From positions 1 through 50,431 of the forward strand of contig SVND01000014.1 of the NCBI GenBank assembly GCA_015067075.1: a stretch of 50,431 nucleotides of DNA, in the 5' to 3' direction. Position 1 is the stretch's first letter; each line of letters opens with the position of its first letter. A program made the translations under genes and the position numbers. Positions 8,975-18,400 of this stretch are shown in pieces. The notes beneath the pieces were generated by a model that worked only from the letters and a program-made list of their open reading frames with translations, did not search any database and was not told where the DNA came from. The DNA is from Oscillospiraceae bacterium (GTDB lineage Bacteria > Bacillota > Clostridia > Oscillospirales > SIG530).

Positions 8975-10662
8975 TTCTTGCCCGTCCTTTCTGCATTTGC
9001 TCCGTTTATCATTTCTTCTGCATTTTCAAGCGCCGCCTTCGTTATAGCACCGCCTGTGATTATTCTTGCTATTTCTTCTGCACGCTGTGCTCCGTCAAGA
9101 AGCGAAGCACTCGTAAATGTTCGGCCTTCCTTTTCACCCTTTACAACTACAAGGTGATTTGCGGCATAAGCTGCTATCTGCGGCAAATGTGTCACACAGA
9201 TGACCTGTCTGTTTTTTGAAACCTGCTGAAGCTTTTCCGCAAGTTTTTTTCCTGCTTTTCCGCTGACACCGCTGTCCACCTCATCGAAAATAAGCGTTCC
9301 GACAGTGTCACTTTCGGCTAAAATATTTTTGATCGACAGCATTATGCGAGAAAGCTCACCGCCTGAAGCTGTTTTTGCAAGGGGCTTTACACTTTCTCCC
9401 GAGTTTGTCGCTATCATAAACTCGCATTCATCTATTCCGTCCGCGCCGAAAAGCACGCCGCCTTTAGCATTTACTTTTCGCTTTAAGGATACGGAAAATT
9501 GCGCTTTTTCCATGGCAAGAAAATGAAGCTCTGCGTTTATTCTTTCAGACAGTTCATTTGAAATAGCTTTGCGCTTTTCGCTGAGTGTCTCTGCTTTTTC
9601 CAAAAGCTCCTTAGTAAGCTGTGAAAGCATCTGCTCCGCCTCCGCCACGTTTTCGGAGACAAGCTCTATTCGCTCCGCTTCCTCTTTCGCCTCGGCAAGC
9701 TGCGCCATGACAGCTTCATAAGATCCGCCGTATTTCCTGTATATTTTCTTTATCTCATCAAGTCTGTCGCCCACATTGTCGATGTTTTCTCCGCTGTCAA
9801 GGGAATAAAGCTGTGACGAAATTTCGCCGCTTATATCCTGAAGCTCATAATAAGCCGTACTCAACCTTTCCCACAGCTGTTCAAGCTCAGGTAAAAGCTC
9901 CTTTGCATTATTCATCAGCGACAGCGCCGTTCCGACAGCAGAAACAGTGCCATCCTGCTGTAAAACAGCTTCCGCGCCTGACAAAGCCGCCGTAAGCTTT
10001 TCCATGTTGCGCAATTTCTTTTCAAGCGCCGTGAGCTCCTCAAGCTCGCCCTCGGTTATGGCGGCTTGCTCTATTTCATTTATGCGGTATTTCAGCAGAT
10101 CCAGCTCATGAAGCTTTTTCTCTTCATTTTCACGGAAATCTTTTATCTGCCTGCGCAGTGCGACAGCTTTTTCATATATGACCTTATACTGCTCAAGCTC
10201 CTTTTCTGCTTTTCCGTACAGGTCAAGGTAGCCCAGATGCGCCCTCGGGTCAAGAAGAGACTGATTTTCATGCTGTCCGTGTATATTTATAAGGCGCGAG
10301 CCTATTTCCCTGAGCATCGCCAAGGGTGCAGGCACACCGTTTATGCGAACGCTGTTTCTGCCGTCTGCAGACAGATCGCGCTGTAAAAGAATAGTTCCGT
10401 CCTCATTTTCCGCCTGAATCTGCTTCAAAAGCTCACATACAGCATTATCTCCGCCGTCAAACTCTGCACTTACGCGTGCACGGGATGCACCTGTTCTTAT
10501 TATATCGCGCGAGCCTCTGCCGCCTGTGACAAAGCTTATGGCATCAACGATTATGGACTTACCTGCACCTGTTTCACCCGTCAAGACAGTAAGCCCCTTG
10601 CGCATTTCTATATCGGCGCGTTCAATTACCGCGACATTTTCTATATGAAGATATGTCAGCAT
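8971..10662 (-). CDS. recN: DNA repair ATPase RecN
   Basis: 563 residues, full length. Walker A is GETGAGKSIIVDA (near residue 30). Two coiled-coil arms (about 150-365) flank the central region. The C-terminal half has the ABC signature ASGGELSRIML and Walker B TLIFDEVDSGVSG, as in SMC-like RecN. RecN acts early in double-strand-break repair on the nucleoid. The argR-recN order is standard for Firmicutes. It starts 24 bp after argR and overlaps yerC by 4 bp at its end. Confidence 0.96.
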   Translation of the reverse strand: MLTYLHIENVAVIERADIEMRKGLTVLTGETGAGKSIIVDAISFVTGGRGSRDIIRTGASRARVSAEFDGGDNAVCELLKQIQAENEDGTILLQRDLSADGRNSVRINGVPAPLAMLREIGSRLINIHGQHENQSLLDPRAHLGYLDLYGKAEKELEQYKVIYEKAVALRRQIKDFRENEEKKLHELDLLKYRINEIEQAAITEGELEELTALEKKLRNMEKLTAALSGAEAVLQQDGTVSAVGTALSLMNNAKELLPELEQLWERLSTAYYELQDISGEISSQLYSLDSGENIDNVGDRLDEIKKIYRKYGGSYEAVMAQLAEAKEEAERIELVSENVAEAEQMLSQLTKELLEKAETLSEKRKAISNELSERINAELHFLAMEKAQFSVSLKRKVNAKGGVLFGADGIDECEFMIATNSGESVKPLAKTASGGELSRIMLSIKNILAESDTVGTLIFDEVDSGVSGKAGKKLAEKLQQVSKNRQVICVTHLPQIAAYAANHLVVVKGEKEGRTFTSASLLDGAQRAEEIARIITGGAITKAALENAEEMINGANAERTGKK

Positions 10663-10686
10663 AGCTTGTCCAACTTCCTTTTACGT

Positions 10687-11148
10687 TCAGTGATGCTTTA
10701 TCATCGCGGAAAGCTCCGCCGCAACAGTTACAGCCGACTCACTGCTTCGCATCGCAAGAAAGATAGTATCATCGCCTGCAATGCTTCCTACAACTGTCGC
10801 AAAGCCCAGCGCATCAATTGCCGCCGCCGCCGCATTTGCCATGCCTGAATACGTTTTTACAACAATAAGATTTACTGCCGTATCAACGGAAGCAAGGCTT
10901 TCACCTAAAATATTTACATATTTTGCCGTTGAAACTCTCGTTTGCACACCCTTCATTCCGCGGGTATATTTATGTTTACCGTTTCCGTCGGTGCTCTTCA
11001 TCAAATGAAGCGTGCGTATATCTCGGGAAATTGTCGCCTGCGTGACCTCGAAGCCGTTTTCTTGAAGTAAACCGAGGAGCTCCTCTTGGGTTTCCACATC
11101 ATTTTGTTCGATAAGATCAAGTATTTTTGCGTGACGTTGTGCTTTCAT
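10687..11148 (-). CDS. argR: Arginine repressor ArgR/AhrC
   Basis: The ATG at 11148 (153 aa, MKAQRHAKILDLIEQNDVET) is chosen because GGAAAGGG lies 8 nt upstream; an in-frame TTG at 11172 has no RBS. The N-terminal winged helix contains SQ-type recognition elements (FEVTQATISRDIRTLHL). The C-terminal arginine-binding/oligomerisation domain ends with GTIAGDDT-like VVGSIAGDDTIFLAMR, the Asp pair expected to contact arginine. It represses arginine biosynthesis and activates catabolism as a hexamer. It lies between nadK and recN as in many Firmicutes. No arg genes are in this window. Confidence 0.95.
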   Translation of the reverse strand: MKAQRHAKILDLIEQNDVETQEELLGLLQENGFEVTQATISRDIRTLHLMKSTDGNGKHKYTRGMKGVQTRVSTAKYVNILGESLASVDTAVNLIVVKTYSGMANAAAAAIDALGFATVVGSIAGDDTIFLAMRSSESAVTVAAELSAMIKHH

Positions 11149-11168
11149 AGCTTTTTCCCTTTCCTTTA

Positions 11169-12038
11169 TCAATCTGTATTTCTGACTAATTTTTCATTGA
11201 ATATATTAAAAAACTTGCGGTCATCCAGCCTCAATATATCTGTGCTGTACTTTGAACGGTTTATAACAACGGTATCACCGCAGGAAAGCTCCGCCGACTC
11301 CTCTCCGTCAACAGTTAAAAACGCTTGACGGTCAATAAGGTCGGGCGTTTTTATCTCTAGCACCGTTTTATCCGAAAACAAAACGGGTCTCATATTCAGT
11401 GAATACGGACATATTGGTGTGACGAGAATACTTTCCAAGGCCTGGTCAATTACAGGTCCGCCCGCCGACAGGGAATACGCTGTCGAGCCCGTTGGCGTTG
11501 CGATTATAACGCCATCCGCATTGTATTTGCGCATGGGAATACCGTTAACGCTCATATGCAAATGTATCACACGCGACAAGCTACCCTTTGATATTACAGC
11601 TTCATTGAGCGCATGAAAATGCGCCTGCTCTAAGCCTGCTCTCCACAGCTTTACGTTGAGCATCATACGCTTTTCAGCCGTATATTCGCCCTTGAAGTAG
11701 TCGGCAATTCTCGGTATCTGCTCCATTTCAAGAGAAGTCAGGTATCCGATATTGCCCACGTTTACACCTAAAACGGGGACCCGCTTCAGCGCCGCATGGC
11801 GAGCCGCTCGCAAAAGCGTGCCGTCACCGCCTAAGGTTATAACAAGCTGAGCATCGCAAAGCAACTGCTCATATTTTCCGAATACACAGCATTTTGATGC
11901 AAAAAAATCTCTGTCCGCCGTAAAATCAGCGGGAAGCATCACCGTGCAATCGTATTTTTCAAGCTCATTTACCATCATACGAGCCGCTTGAGTTGCAAGC
12001 TCTTTTCCTGTGTTAGGGTAAATAATTATTTTTTGCAA
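11169..12038 (-). CDS. nadK: NAD kinase
   Basis: 289 residues. The start is taken as TTG at 12038 (MQKIIIYPNTGKEL) because a GGAGG (12052-12048) sits 9 nt upstream. A GTG at 12056 would place that RBS inside the gene. The nucleotide-binding motif GGDGTLLRAARH (near 70) and the NADP/NAD motif DGVIIATPTGSTAYSLSAGG (near 160) are intact. It phosphorylates NAD to NADP in the cytosol using ATP or polyphosphate, depending on the enzyme. It directly follows dxs: the tlyA gene often found between these two in Firmicutes is missing. Confidence 0.95.
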   Translation of the reverse strand: MQKIIIYPNTGKELATQAARMMVNELEKYDCTVMLPADFTADRDFFASKCCVFGKYEQLLCDAQLVITLGGDGTLLRAARHAALKRVPVLGVNVGNIGYLTSLEMEQIPRIADYFKGEYTAEKRMMLNVKLWRAGLEQAHFHALNEAVISKGSLSRVIHLHMSVNGIPMRKYNADGVIIATPTGSTAYSLSAGGPVIDQALESILVTPICPYSLNMRPVLFSDKTVLEIKTPDLIDRQAFLTVDGEESAELSCGDTVVINRSKYSTDILRLDDRKFFNIFNEKLVRNTD

Positions 12039-12055
12039 AATATTCGACCTCCACA

Positions 12056-13900
12056 CTATTTATGTAAGATGGCTTCTTCTATGGACTGTTCGTCAAGACC
12101 GCACAGCTTCAAAAGCGTTTTTGTATCGCCGTGGGGAACAAAACCGTCCACCGCCCTTATATGATATCGGCATTTTATGCCCTGCTCCGCTATTGCGGCG
12201 CCAAGGCGCTCCGCAACGGAGCCGGCTTTTGCCGCTTCTTCAAAGAAAAACACCTCGTCGTATTTCGACAGCACTTCACAGATGCCTTGCGTATCGAGGG
12301 GCGCAATTACATTCAGCTTCATTACATCGCACACAACCTGCTTCTTATAAAGCTCCTTTACCGCGCCGAAAACGCGGGAGATCTCTCTGCCATACGTAAT
12401 AACGAGCGTCTTTGCTCCTTGTGAAGACATTCTGTAAATATCAAACGCGTTACCCGTGTATCTGCCCTTATAGCTGTCGGGGTCATCCTTGGGATAGCGC
12501 ACAGCGACAGCGCCTTCCACCTCAAAGCACGCCTTTTTCAGCATTTCCTTAAGCTCATCACCGTTTGCAGGGGCAAAAACTGTCATTTTCGGCATTGCGG
12601 TCAAAAACTGCACGTCGTTCATTCCGTGATGTGTTGCACCGTCTGCACCGACAAGCCCTGCCCTATCAACGGCAAAAACCACTTTTTGCTGTTGCAAAGA
12701 AACATCGTGCAGTATCTCATCATACGCCCTTTGCAAAAACGTAGAATACACCGCAAACACAGGTATCTTTCCGCCCTTCGCGAGCCCTGCCGCAAAGGTC
12801 ACCGCATGTTCCTCGGCAATTCCGGTATCAAAAAATCTATTCGGAAAGCTTTCCTTAAACTTATCAAGCTTCGTTCCGTCTGCCATTGCCGCAGTTATGG
12901 CGCAAATGCGCTCATCATCTTTCGCAAGCTCGCACACAGTATCGCCAAACACGTTGGAAAAGCTTTTTTTGCTTTCACCCTTTACCTCGCCCGTTTCCGC
13001 ATTAAATGGCCCAACACCGTGGAACTTTCCGGGCGCATTTTCTGCAGGAGCATAGCCCTTACCCTTGACAGTGCGCACGTGAATAAGCACGGGGCTGTCG
13101 ATCTCTTTAGCATATGTCATAACGTCGCAGAGCTGTTTGACGTTGTGTCCGTCAACAGGGCCGATATAGTAAAATCCCATTTGCTCGAAAAGTGTGCTTC
13201 GGAAAAAGTAATCCTTAAGCACCATTTTCATTACCGCAAGCTTTTCAAAAAGAAACTTTCCGCAAAATGGGATACCGCTGACAAACCGTTTAAAGCCTTT
13301 TTTGAAGGAAAAGTAGGACGGCTTTATGCGCAATTTTGACAAATAGCTTTGCACGGCGCCAACATTGGGCGAAATGCTCATTTCATTATCGTTAAGTATT
13401 ACAATAAATTTTTTACCGCTTTTTCCTGCGTTATTCAGCCCTTCATACGCCAGACCGCCTGTCAGCGAGCCGTCTCCGATGACCGCGACTGTAAAATCAT
13501 CGCGGCCGTCAAGGTCCGCGGCAACAGAAATGCCAAGTGCCGAGGAAACAGACGCACTGCTGTGTCCCGTTTTAAAAACGTCGTGCTCACTTTCCGCAGG
13601 ATCGGGAAAGCCCGATATTCCCCCGTAAGTGCGCAAGGTCGAAAAGCTGTCCAATCTACCTGTAAGCAGCTTATGAACGTACGCCTGATGGCCAACGTCG
13701 AAAATTATTTTATCCTTCGGGGAAGAAAAGGCATGATGAAGCGCGACGGTAAGCTCAACAACGCCAAGATTTGACGCAAGATGTCCGCCGTTATCTGAAA
13801 TTGTTTTGATCAAAATTTCACGTATTTCCCCGCAAATTTCCGTAAGCTTGTCAACGCTGAGGCTTGCAAGCCCGTCGGGTAGCTTCATTTTTTCAAGCAT
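12056..13900 (-). CDS. dxs: 1-deoxy-D-xylulose-5-phosphate synthase
   Basis: 614 residues, full length. The thiamine-diphosphate motif GDGSLTGGLAYEGLNNAG (near 142) and the N-terminal DVGHQAYVHKLLTGR are diagnostic. The transketolase pyrimidine domain (GIAEEHAVTFAAGLA) and C-terminal domain follow. It condenses pyruvate and glyceraldehyde 3-phosphate in the first step of the MEP isoprenoid pathway. It starts 20 bp after oapA with GGAG before the ATG. In many Firmicutes xseA-xseB-ispA precede dxs; here the OLE RNA and oapA take that place. Confidence 0.96.
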   Translation of the reverse strand: MLEKMKLPDGLASLSVDKLTEICGEIREILIKTISDNGGHLASNLGVVELTVALHHAFSSPKDKIIFDVGHQAYVHKLLTGRLDSFSTLRTYGGISGFPDPAESEHDVFKTGHSSASVSSALGISVAADLDGRDDFTVAVIGDGSLTGGLAYEGLNNAGKSGKKFIVILNDNEMSISPNVGAVQSYLSKLRIKPSYFSFKKGFKRFVSGIPFCGKFLFEKLAVMKMVLKDYFFRSTLFEQMGFYYIGPVDGHNVKQLCDVMTYAKEIDSPVLIHVRTVKGKGYAPAENAPGKFHGVGPFNAETGEVKGESKKSFSNVFGDTVCELAKDDERICAITAAMADGTKLDKFKESFPNRFFDTGIAEEHAVTFAAGLAKGGKIPVFAVYSTFLQRAYDEILHDVSLQQQKVVFAVDRAGLVGADGATHHGMNDVQFLTAMPKMTVFAPANGDELKEMLKKACFEVEGAVAVRYPKDDPDSYKGRYTGNAFDIYRMSSQGAKTLVITYGREISRVFGAVKELYKKQVVCDVMKLNVIAPLDTQGICEVLSKYDEVFFFEEAAKAGSVAERLGAAIAEQGIKCRYHIRAVDGFVPHGDTKTLLKLCGLDEQSIEEAILHK

Positions 13901-13920
13901 TTTTATCTCCGTTTATTATC

Positions 13921-14553
13921 CTATTGCTGTTTTTTCCAAAAGCTGATATAGCTTATCAATTTAGCTGTCATAAAGACGATCTCTTTATTATAGGTCATCG
14001 CAAACCCTTTGCCCACAGCCTTACCGCCGACAGTCAGCGCGGAGGCGAGCGCCGTTACAACAAGGGAAAGCACGATGTCGTTTACATTATTAAAATAAAC
14101 CAAAAGCGCAGAAACGATTGCCGCAGACGTCGTACCGCTTATAATGCCTGCAATATCACCGATAACGTCGTTGCAAACGCTGGATACGCGCTCCGCATTT
14201 TTTATCAGCGCAAGTGCTTCACGGGAGCCGCGCACTTTTTTCGCCGCCATTGCGTGAAACTGTACGGGTGTTGCCGTAGCAACAGCTACGCCGATCATAT
14301 CAAAGAAGATACCGACGGCAACGATAAGGAGCAGTATCAAAAATGCGATTATAATGTTTACGGAATGCAGAGCATTTGACGCCGCGAAGGAAAAAATAAC
14401 AGACGTTATAAAGGTAATACAAAGAATGGTGACGATCCATTTTACGTCAACTAATTTTTTCTGTTGCTTTTTCACATTTTTTTGCGTTTCCTTGCTTCTT
14501 TTCACTTTTTCATTGCTGTTTTCCTCGCGTTTTCGAGGGGGAATCTCGTCCAT
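13921..14553 (-). CDS. oapA: OapA-like membrane protein (OLE RNA partner, DUF21-related)
   Basis: A 210-residue protein with a strongly basic cytosolic N-terminus (1-36, Lys/Arg-rich) and four predicted membrane helices at about 38-58, 65-93, 128-154 and 160-180. FFDMIGVAVATATPVQFHAMA and NDVIGDIAGIISG look like conserved DUF21/CorB-type membrane-domain motifs, but the CBS and CorC domains of transporters are absent. Size, four helices, basic tail, position just downstream of a roughly 620-nt structured noncoding region, and linkage to dxs-nadK-argR-recN match OapA, which in Bacillus halodurans binds OLE RNA at the membrane and affects magnesium and alcohol tolerance. The assignment rests on context and topology. 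The alternative is an unassociated DUF21-like membrane protein. Confidence 0.8.
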   Translation of the reverse strand: MDEIPPRKREENSNEKVKRSKETQKNVKKQQKKLVDVKWIVTILCITFITSVIFSFAASNALHSVNIIIAFLILLLIVAVGIFFDMIGVAVATATPVQFHAMAAKKVRGSREALALIKNAERVSSVCNDVIGDIAGIISGTTSAAIVSALLVYFNNVNDIVLSLVVTALASALTVGGKAVGKGFAMTYNKEIVFMTAKLISYISFWKKQQ

Positions 14554-14585
14554 GATAGGTTTCCTTTCTTGATAAATGTAATATA

Positions 14586-14613
14586 TGCCTGACAGACCGT
14601 TACCCGTCAGGCA
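14586..14613 (-). promoter_or_regulatory. Hairpin between the candidate OLE RNA and oapA
   Basis: TGCCTGAC and GTCAGGCA form a perfect 8-bp stem with a 12-nt loop, about 33 bp before the oapA ATG. No uridine tract follows on the minus strand, so it is probably not an efficient terminator. It may be a processing or stability element separating the RNA from the mRNA. Confidence 0.5.
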
Positions 14614-14624
14614 ATTAAATTAAG

Positions 14625-15245
14625 CCAAAAGGCTGATTTTAAAAAGGAAAATGGCGATATATACGATAAATCTTACGGCATAAGGTCGAGTAGGCTTTCC
14701 CCAAGCTTTACTCTCTGTCGCCATGAGAGCGGTTTCCCTTTAAAAAGCAAGGCAGCAAGTCGCCTTGTCTGCAACTCGATCGCCACTGAGTCCGTACTGC
14801 AATCCCATATATATTTCGGCGTCCGAACAGCCTAGAGGTTTTCCCTGACAGTCACGTCTGCTCTTTAGCCTCTTTTGCAGCGTCGATTTCAAACGGCAAT
14901 TACCTCTTCGTACCGGCCGGAACGAAGGCGGTATGGTTCCGTTATCCTTTTTGACCACTCAAGGCAGGCTACTCTGCACACAGCACATTATGTACCGCAT
15001 GACAGGTTTAATCCCGTACCGTAATCATCCGAAAATGGTCGGCATGACCACGCATACGGGTCTCCACGGTCGGCGGGTCGCGCACCGCATGCCATTGCGG
15101 GTCGCCCGAAGACCTATCTCCCAGCATCCACCCTGTACCGGCATACAAAGCAAACACAAGAAGCTTCATCGATATGCCCTTCAACGGCTTTTTAGGTCCG
15201 TCCTCGGAGCTGACAGATCTGACTAGGATACTGCGCCATTTTTAC
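14625..15245 (-). ncRNA. ole: Candidate OLE (ornate, large, extremophilic) noncoding RNA
   Basis: A 920-bp non-coding gap contains about 620 nt of base composition unlike the AT-rich flanks, with many internal palindromes, and no plausible gene. On the minus strand CAAGGC-N8-GCCTTG (14766-14747), CTTCGT-N10-ACGAAG (near 14925-14904) and GGTCATGCCGACC (near 15050-15038) can form hairpins, and GC-rich arms around 15110-15060 can pair. The 5' end is inferred from the promoter at 15281-15253. The 3' end is approximate. OLE RNAs are about 600 nt, lie directly upstream of oapA, and cluster with ispA/dxs/nadK/argR/recN genes; all of this is met except that ispA is missing. The identification is from context and size, not alignment. 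RNase P, tmRNA and 6S RNA were considered and do not fit. Confidence 0.78.
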
Positions 15246-15252
15246 AAATAAA

Positions 15253-15281
15253 ATTATACACGATTTTATGCATAAAGTCAA
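15253..15281 (-). promoter_or_regulatory. Strong sigma-A-type promoter for the OLE RNA/oapA/dxs operon
   Basis: TTGACT (15281-15276), 17-bp spacer, TATAAT (15258-15253) on the minus strand. Transcription should start near 15245, exactly where the structured region begins. The OLE RNA would then be the first product of the long operon. Confidence 0.8.
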
Positions 15282-15404
15282 GCATAATATCCACCGTTAT
15301 TATCGCAAATTTCCGTGAAAAACAACCGTTTTCCCGATTTTTCAATGTTTTCTCCTCTTGCTTGCTTTTTTAAAAAATATTCATCCATTGCTTTAACTTT
15401 CACG
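15282..15404. other. AT-rich intergenic stretch, no gene seen
   Basis: About 120 bp between the SLH-gene terminator and the OLE promoter. A 36-codon minus-strand frame exists from 15388 but has no clear RBS and runs across the -35 region. I see nothing else here. Confidence 0.5.
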
Positions 15405-15405
15405 C

Positions 15406-15441
15406 AGCAAAAAAGACCTTATGCCGAAGCATAAGGTCTTT
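15406..15441 (-). terminator. Intrinsic terminator of the large SLH gene
   Basis: On the minus strand AAAGACCTTATGC and GCATAAGGTCTTT form a 13-bp perfect stem closed by the extra-stable C(TTCG)G loop, followed by a T tract. It lies about 37 bp after the stop codon. Confidence 0.93.
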
Positions 15442-15477
15442 CTCTTAAGCGTTACCGCTTTTTGCTAAAGTTAAAGC

Positions 15478-18400
15478 TTATTTCTTTGCAAGATAGAGCT
15501 CTGTTACGTAAGCATCGCCGTTAGCGTTGATTTCGTATCTCATCCAGCCGAGGTCATAACCCTTGATGTAGAAGTACTCTTCAAGGTCATAATACGGATT
15601 GAATGCAGAACCCTGTGCTACTGTGAATGCAGAGGATGTTGCGCCGAATGCACTCATGAAGCGAACCTTTGTAGATGTATCGATGATGAAGTTATCTCTG
15701 CCTGTTGCAGTGTAAACGCCAACAACATCGTCCTTAGCTGTGTATTCGAAGAAGATGTCACCGATCATTACGCCGAGAGTAGGCTCGTAGGAAAGGCCAG
15801 CAAGCTGCATGCTGTAAATGCCGTTGAGACCAGCCGGTCTGTCGAAGTCAACGCCGTCCCATTCATGGAAAGCAATGATCTCGTTGTTAGCTGTATTTAC
15901 AGTGTACATGTATGTGAAGCCCTTAGCCCAAGGATGAGCCATGTTGTTGATGAGTTCGTTAGCAATCTTGTATGTCTTTGTGCCGGAGATTTCTGTGAAG
16001 GAAACTGTCCAGCTCTTAACTTCGCCATTTTCGATCGTTGCGATCTGGCTGATTGCATGGATACCGATAGCTGTCTTTGTTGTGGGAGCAGCTGAAGAAA
16101 TTGTATTTACGAATACTACGCAATCGTTGTGGTATACGTTCTTAACGTTGGATACAAATGTATCGTCAGCGTAAACCATTGCGTTTGTAGCTGCTACGTC
16201 AGCAAAGTTGATGTATGTTGCAGCTTCAGCTGCGTCCTTCTTGCCGTTGAGGTTTGTATCTTCGAAGGAGAAGATAACTGCGTTTTCATCAAGCTGATAT
16301 CTTGTGTCAGCAATTACGCTGCTTGCGTTGATGAGGAGGTAACCTGTAGCCTTATTGAATGTGAGAGGATCGCCGGCGTTAGCCATTACGTTTGTCCATC
16401 TGTCATCAATAATGCTTGCCATTGTTACGAGTCTGCCGTTAGCATCAAGAGTATACTTAATGAACTCTGTGCCGCAGATGTCGAGCAATGCTGTGTATTC
16501 GGGGTTGACAACAGGTGTCATACCGCTTGTCTTGGAAACCCAAGTTGTTGTTGTGTTGTATACGTTTACAGCGCCTGTCTTGTCAAGCATCTGAACCTGT
16601 ACTGTCCAGTCAGGTGTTGCGAAGAGGTTGTTTGCGTTAAGGTTTACAGCAGTACCAGCAACAGCTGTGATGATACCGTAGTTGCCCTTAGCATCGTTTG
16701 TGCTGGAAGCGATAGGTGTTTCCATAGCCTTCCAGAACTTTGTGCCAGCCTTGTTCATAACAAGTGTGAAGGACTTATTGATGTTTGCATAGATGGAGTG
16801 TCCGCCTGCTGCAAGAACTTCTGTGAAAGCGCCCATGTATTCGTTGGAAAGTCTGATGTCGCCATCAAGAGCTTCGTAAACGCCGTCGCCGTCAACGTCA
16901 AGAACGAGCTTGTCAGAAGCTGTGATTCTGTAGCCGTCGTAGTTCCACATCATACCAGCGATAAGAGGAGAATAATCCTTGCCGTCAAGCTGGATCTTTT
17001 CAAGAGCAGCACCCTGATAGCTCATGTATGTGCAGTTACCTGTAACTGTCTGAGCCTTTTCAAGGTTGTAGTTCCACTGAGAACCAGCCCATACGGGTGT
17101 AACGATTACCCAATCGCCTTCAACTGCGTTGCCCCAGTCGTTGATTCTTGTGAAAGGTACGAGACCGTCGCCGAGAGCTGTAACCTTAGCGGAAGCGCCC
17201 CATGCGAAGCTTGTATCCTGAACCCAAGCGCTGCCATTCCAGTAGAAGTAGCCAAGGCCGGGAACATAGTCAGGTCTGTTGATACCACCCATGAAACCGT
17301 CAAAGTGGTCGCCAAGTCTGTCTGAGTAAACAACGGAGTTACGTCCGGGAAGGAGAGATTCATAGTATGCAAGGTTCATAGCACCAACGTTGCCTGCAGG
17401 AGAAGCAACAGAGGATGTTGTACCCCAGTCAAAGCCGTTGTGATATACGCAGTTGTGGCCAGCGAATGCTACGTAGCAGTTCTTGCCGTCAGCGCCTGTG
17501 AACATGAAGGAGCTTGTTGTGGGAGCAGCGTCGATAGAGGAAATCTCTACAGCGCCGTATGTGTCATAGCTGTTGCCAAGCTGGCCAGCGTTGAAGCTAA
17601 GTGTGAGGTAAGCGATTTCGATCTTGCCGTCGCCATCGTTATCGATGTACTTGTATTCACCGTACATTGCAGAACCTGCAAATGTGTCGATGAGAGCAGC
17701 ATTTGTTGCAAGCTTTGTGGAATAACCGTTAACGTTAACGTATGTGAATTCCTCGTTGCCTGCGAAGCCCTGCTGAGGAGCTGTTTCCATTTTGTATGCG
17801 GGGTTGATGTAGCCCTTGTTCTCTGCGTCATATGTGTATGTCTTGGAGTAAGGAGCCTTTACAACGTAGATCATCTTGTCAGCGCTATTGAAGATATCGT
17901 CTTTGTTAGCGTCAACAACGTAAGCGATAACACCGTGGCCGAAGAGGTCAGCAGATGTCTTGAACTTAAATGTAGCATCTCTGAGGCTGGGGTTGCGGAA
18001 GAGGCTCCAAAGAGAACCGTCCTGGAGATAATCATACTTGTTAAAGATGTCAACAATGAGAGAATCATAACCGTCGATAGCACGGATCGTTGTGGAGTCG
18101 CCTGTTGCGATAACAACAGCGTTGTAAGCTGTCATGTTGAATACAGCCTTATCGAGTGTGAGGCCCTTGCCATCTCTGAGGTAAGCGCTGCCGAGAGCCT
18201 TGAAGCACATGGAAGCAACTTCGCCTCTTGTAGCAGCCTTGGAGCCGCCAACAGCGATAGATGTGAGACCAAGTTCGTAAGCCTTTGCAAGACCTTCGTC
18301 AACTGTCTTGAGACCGTCATAACCGAGAGCACGAACAACGAGTGTTGCAGCTTCAGCGATTGTTACGTTGTCTTCAGGATCGAATTCACCGCTTGTACGG

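Noticed and set aside
14740-14958. A 72-codon minus-strand frame in the OLE candidate region
   Set aside because: No RBS, no family resemblance, composition set by structured RNA; overlaps palindromes.
14625-15245. RNase P RNA, tmRNA or 6S RNA as identity of the structured region
   Set aside because: The RNase P GAGGAAAGUC core, a tmRNA tag frame with CCA end and the 6S size/bubble pattern are not visible, and the gene context fits OLE better.
15278-15388. A 36-codon minus-strand frame starting MDEYFLKKQA before the OLE promoter
   Set aside because: Weak RBS, crosses the OLE -35 box, no resemblance to known small proteins.
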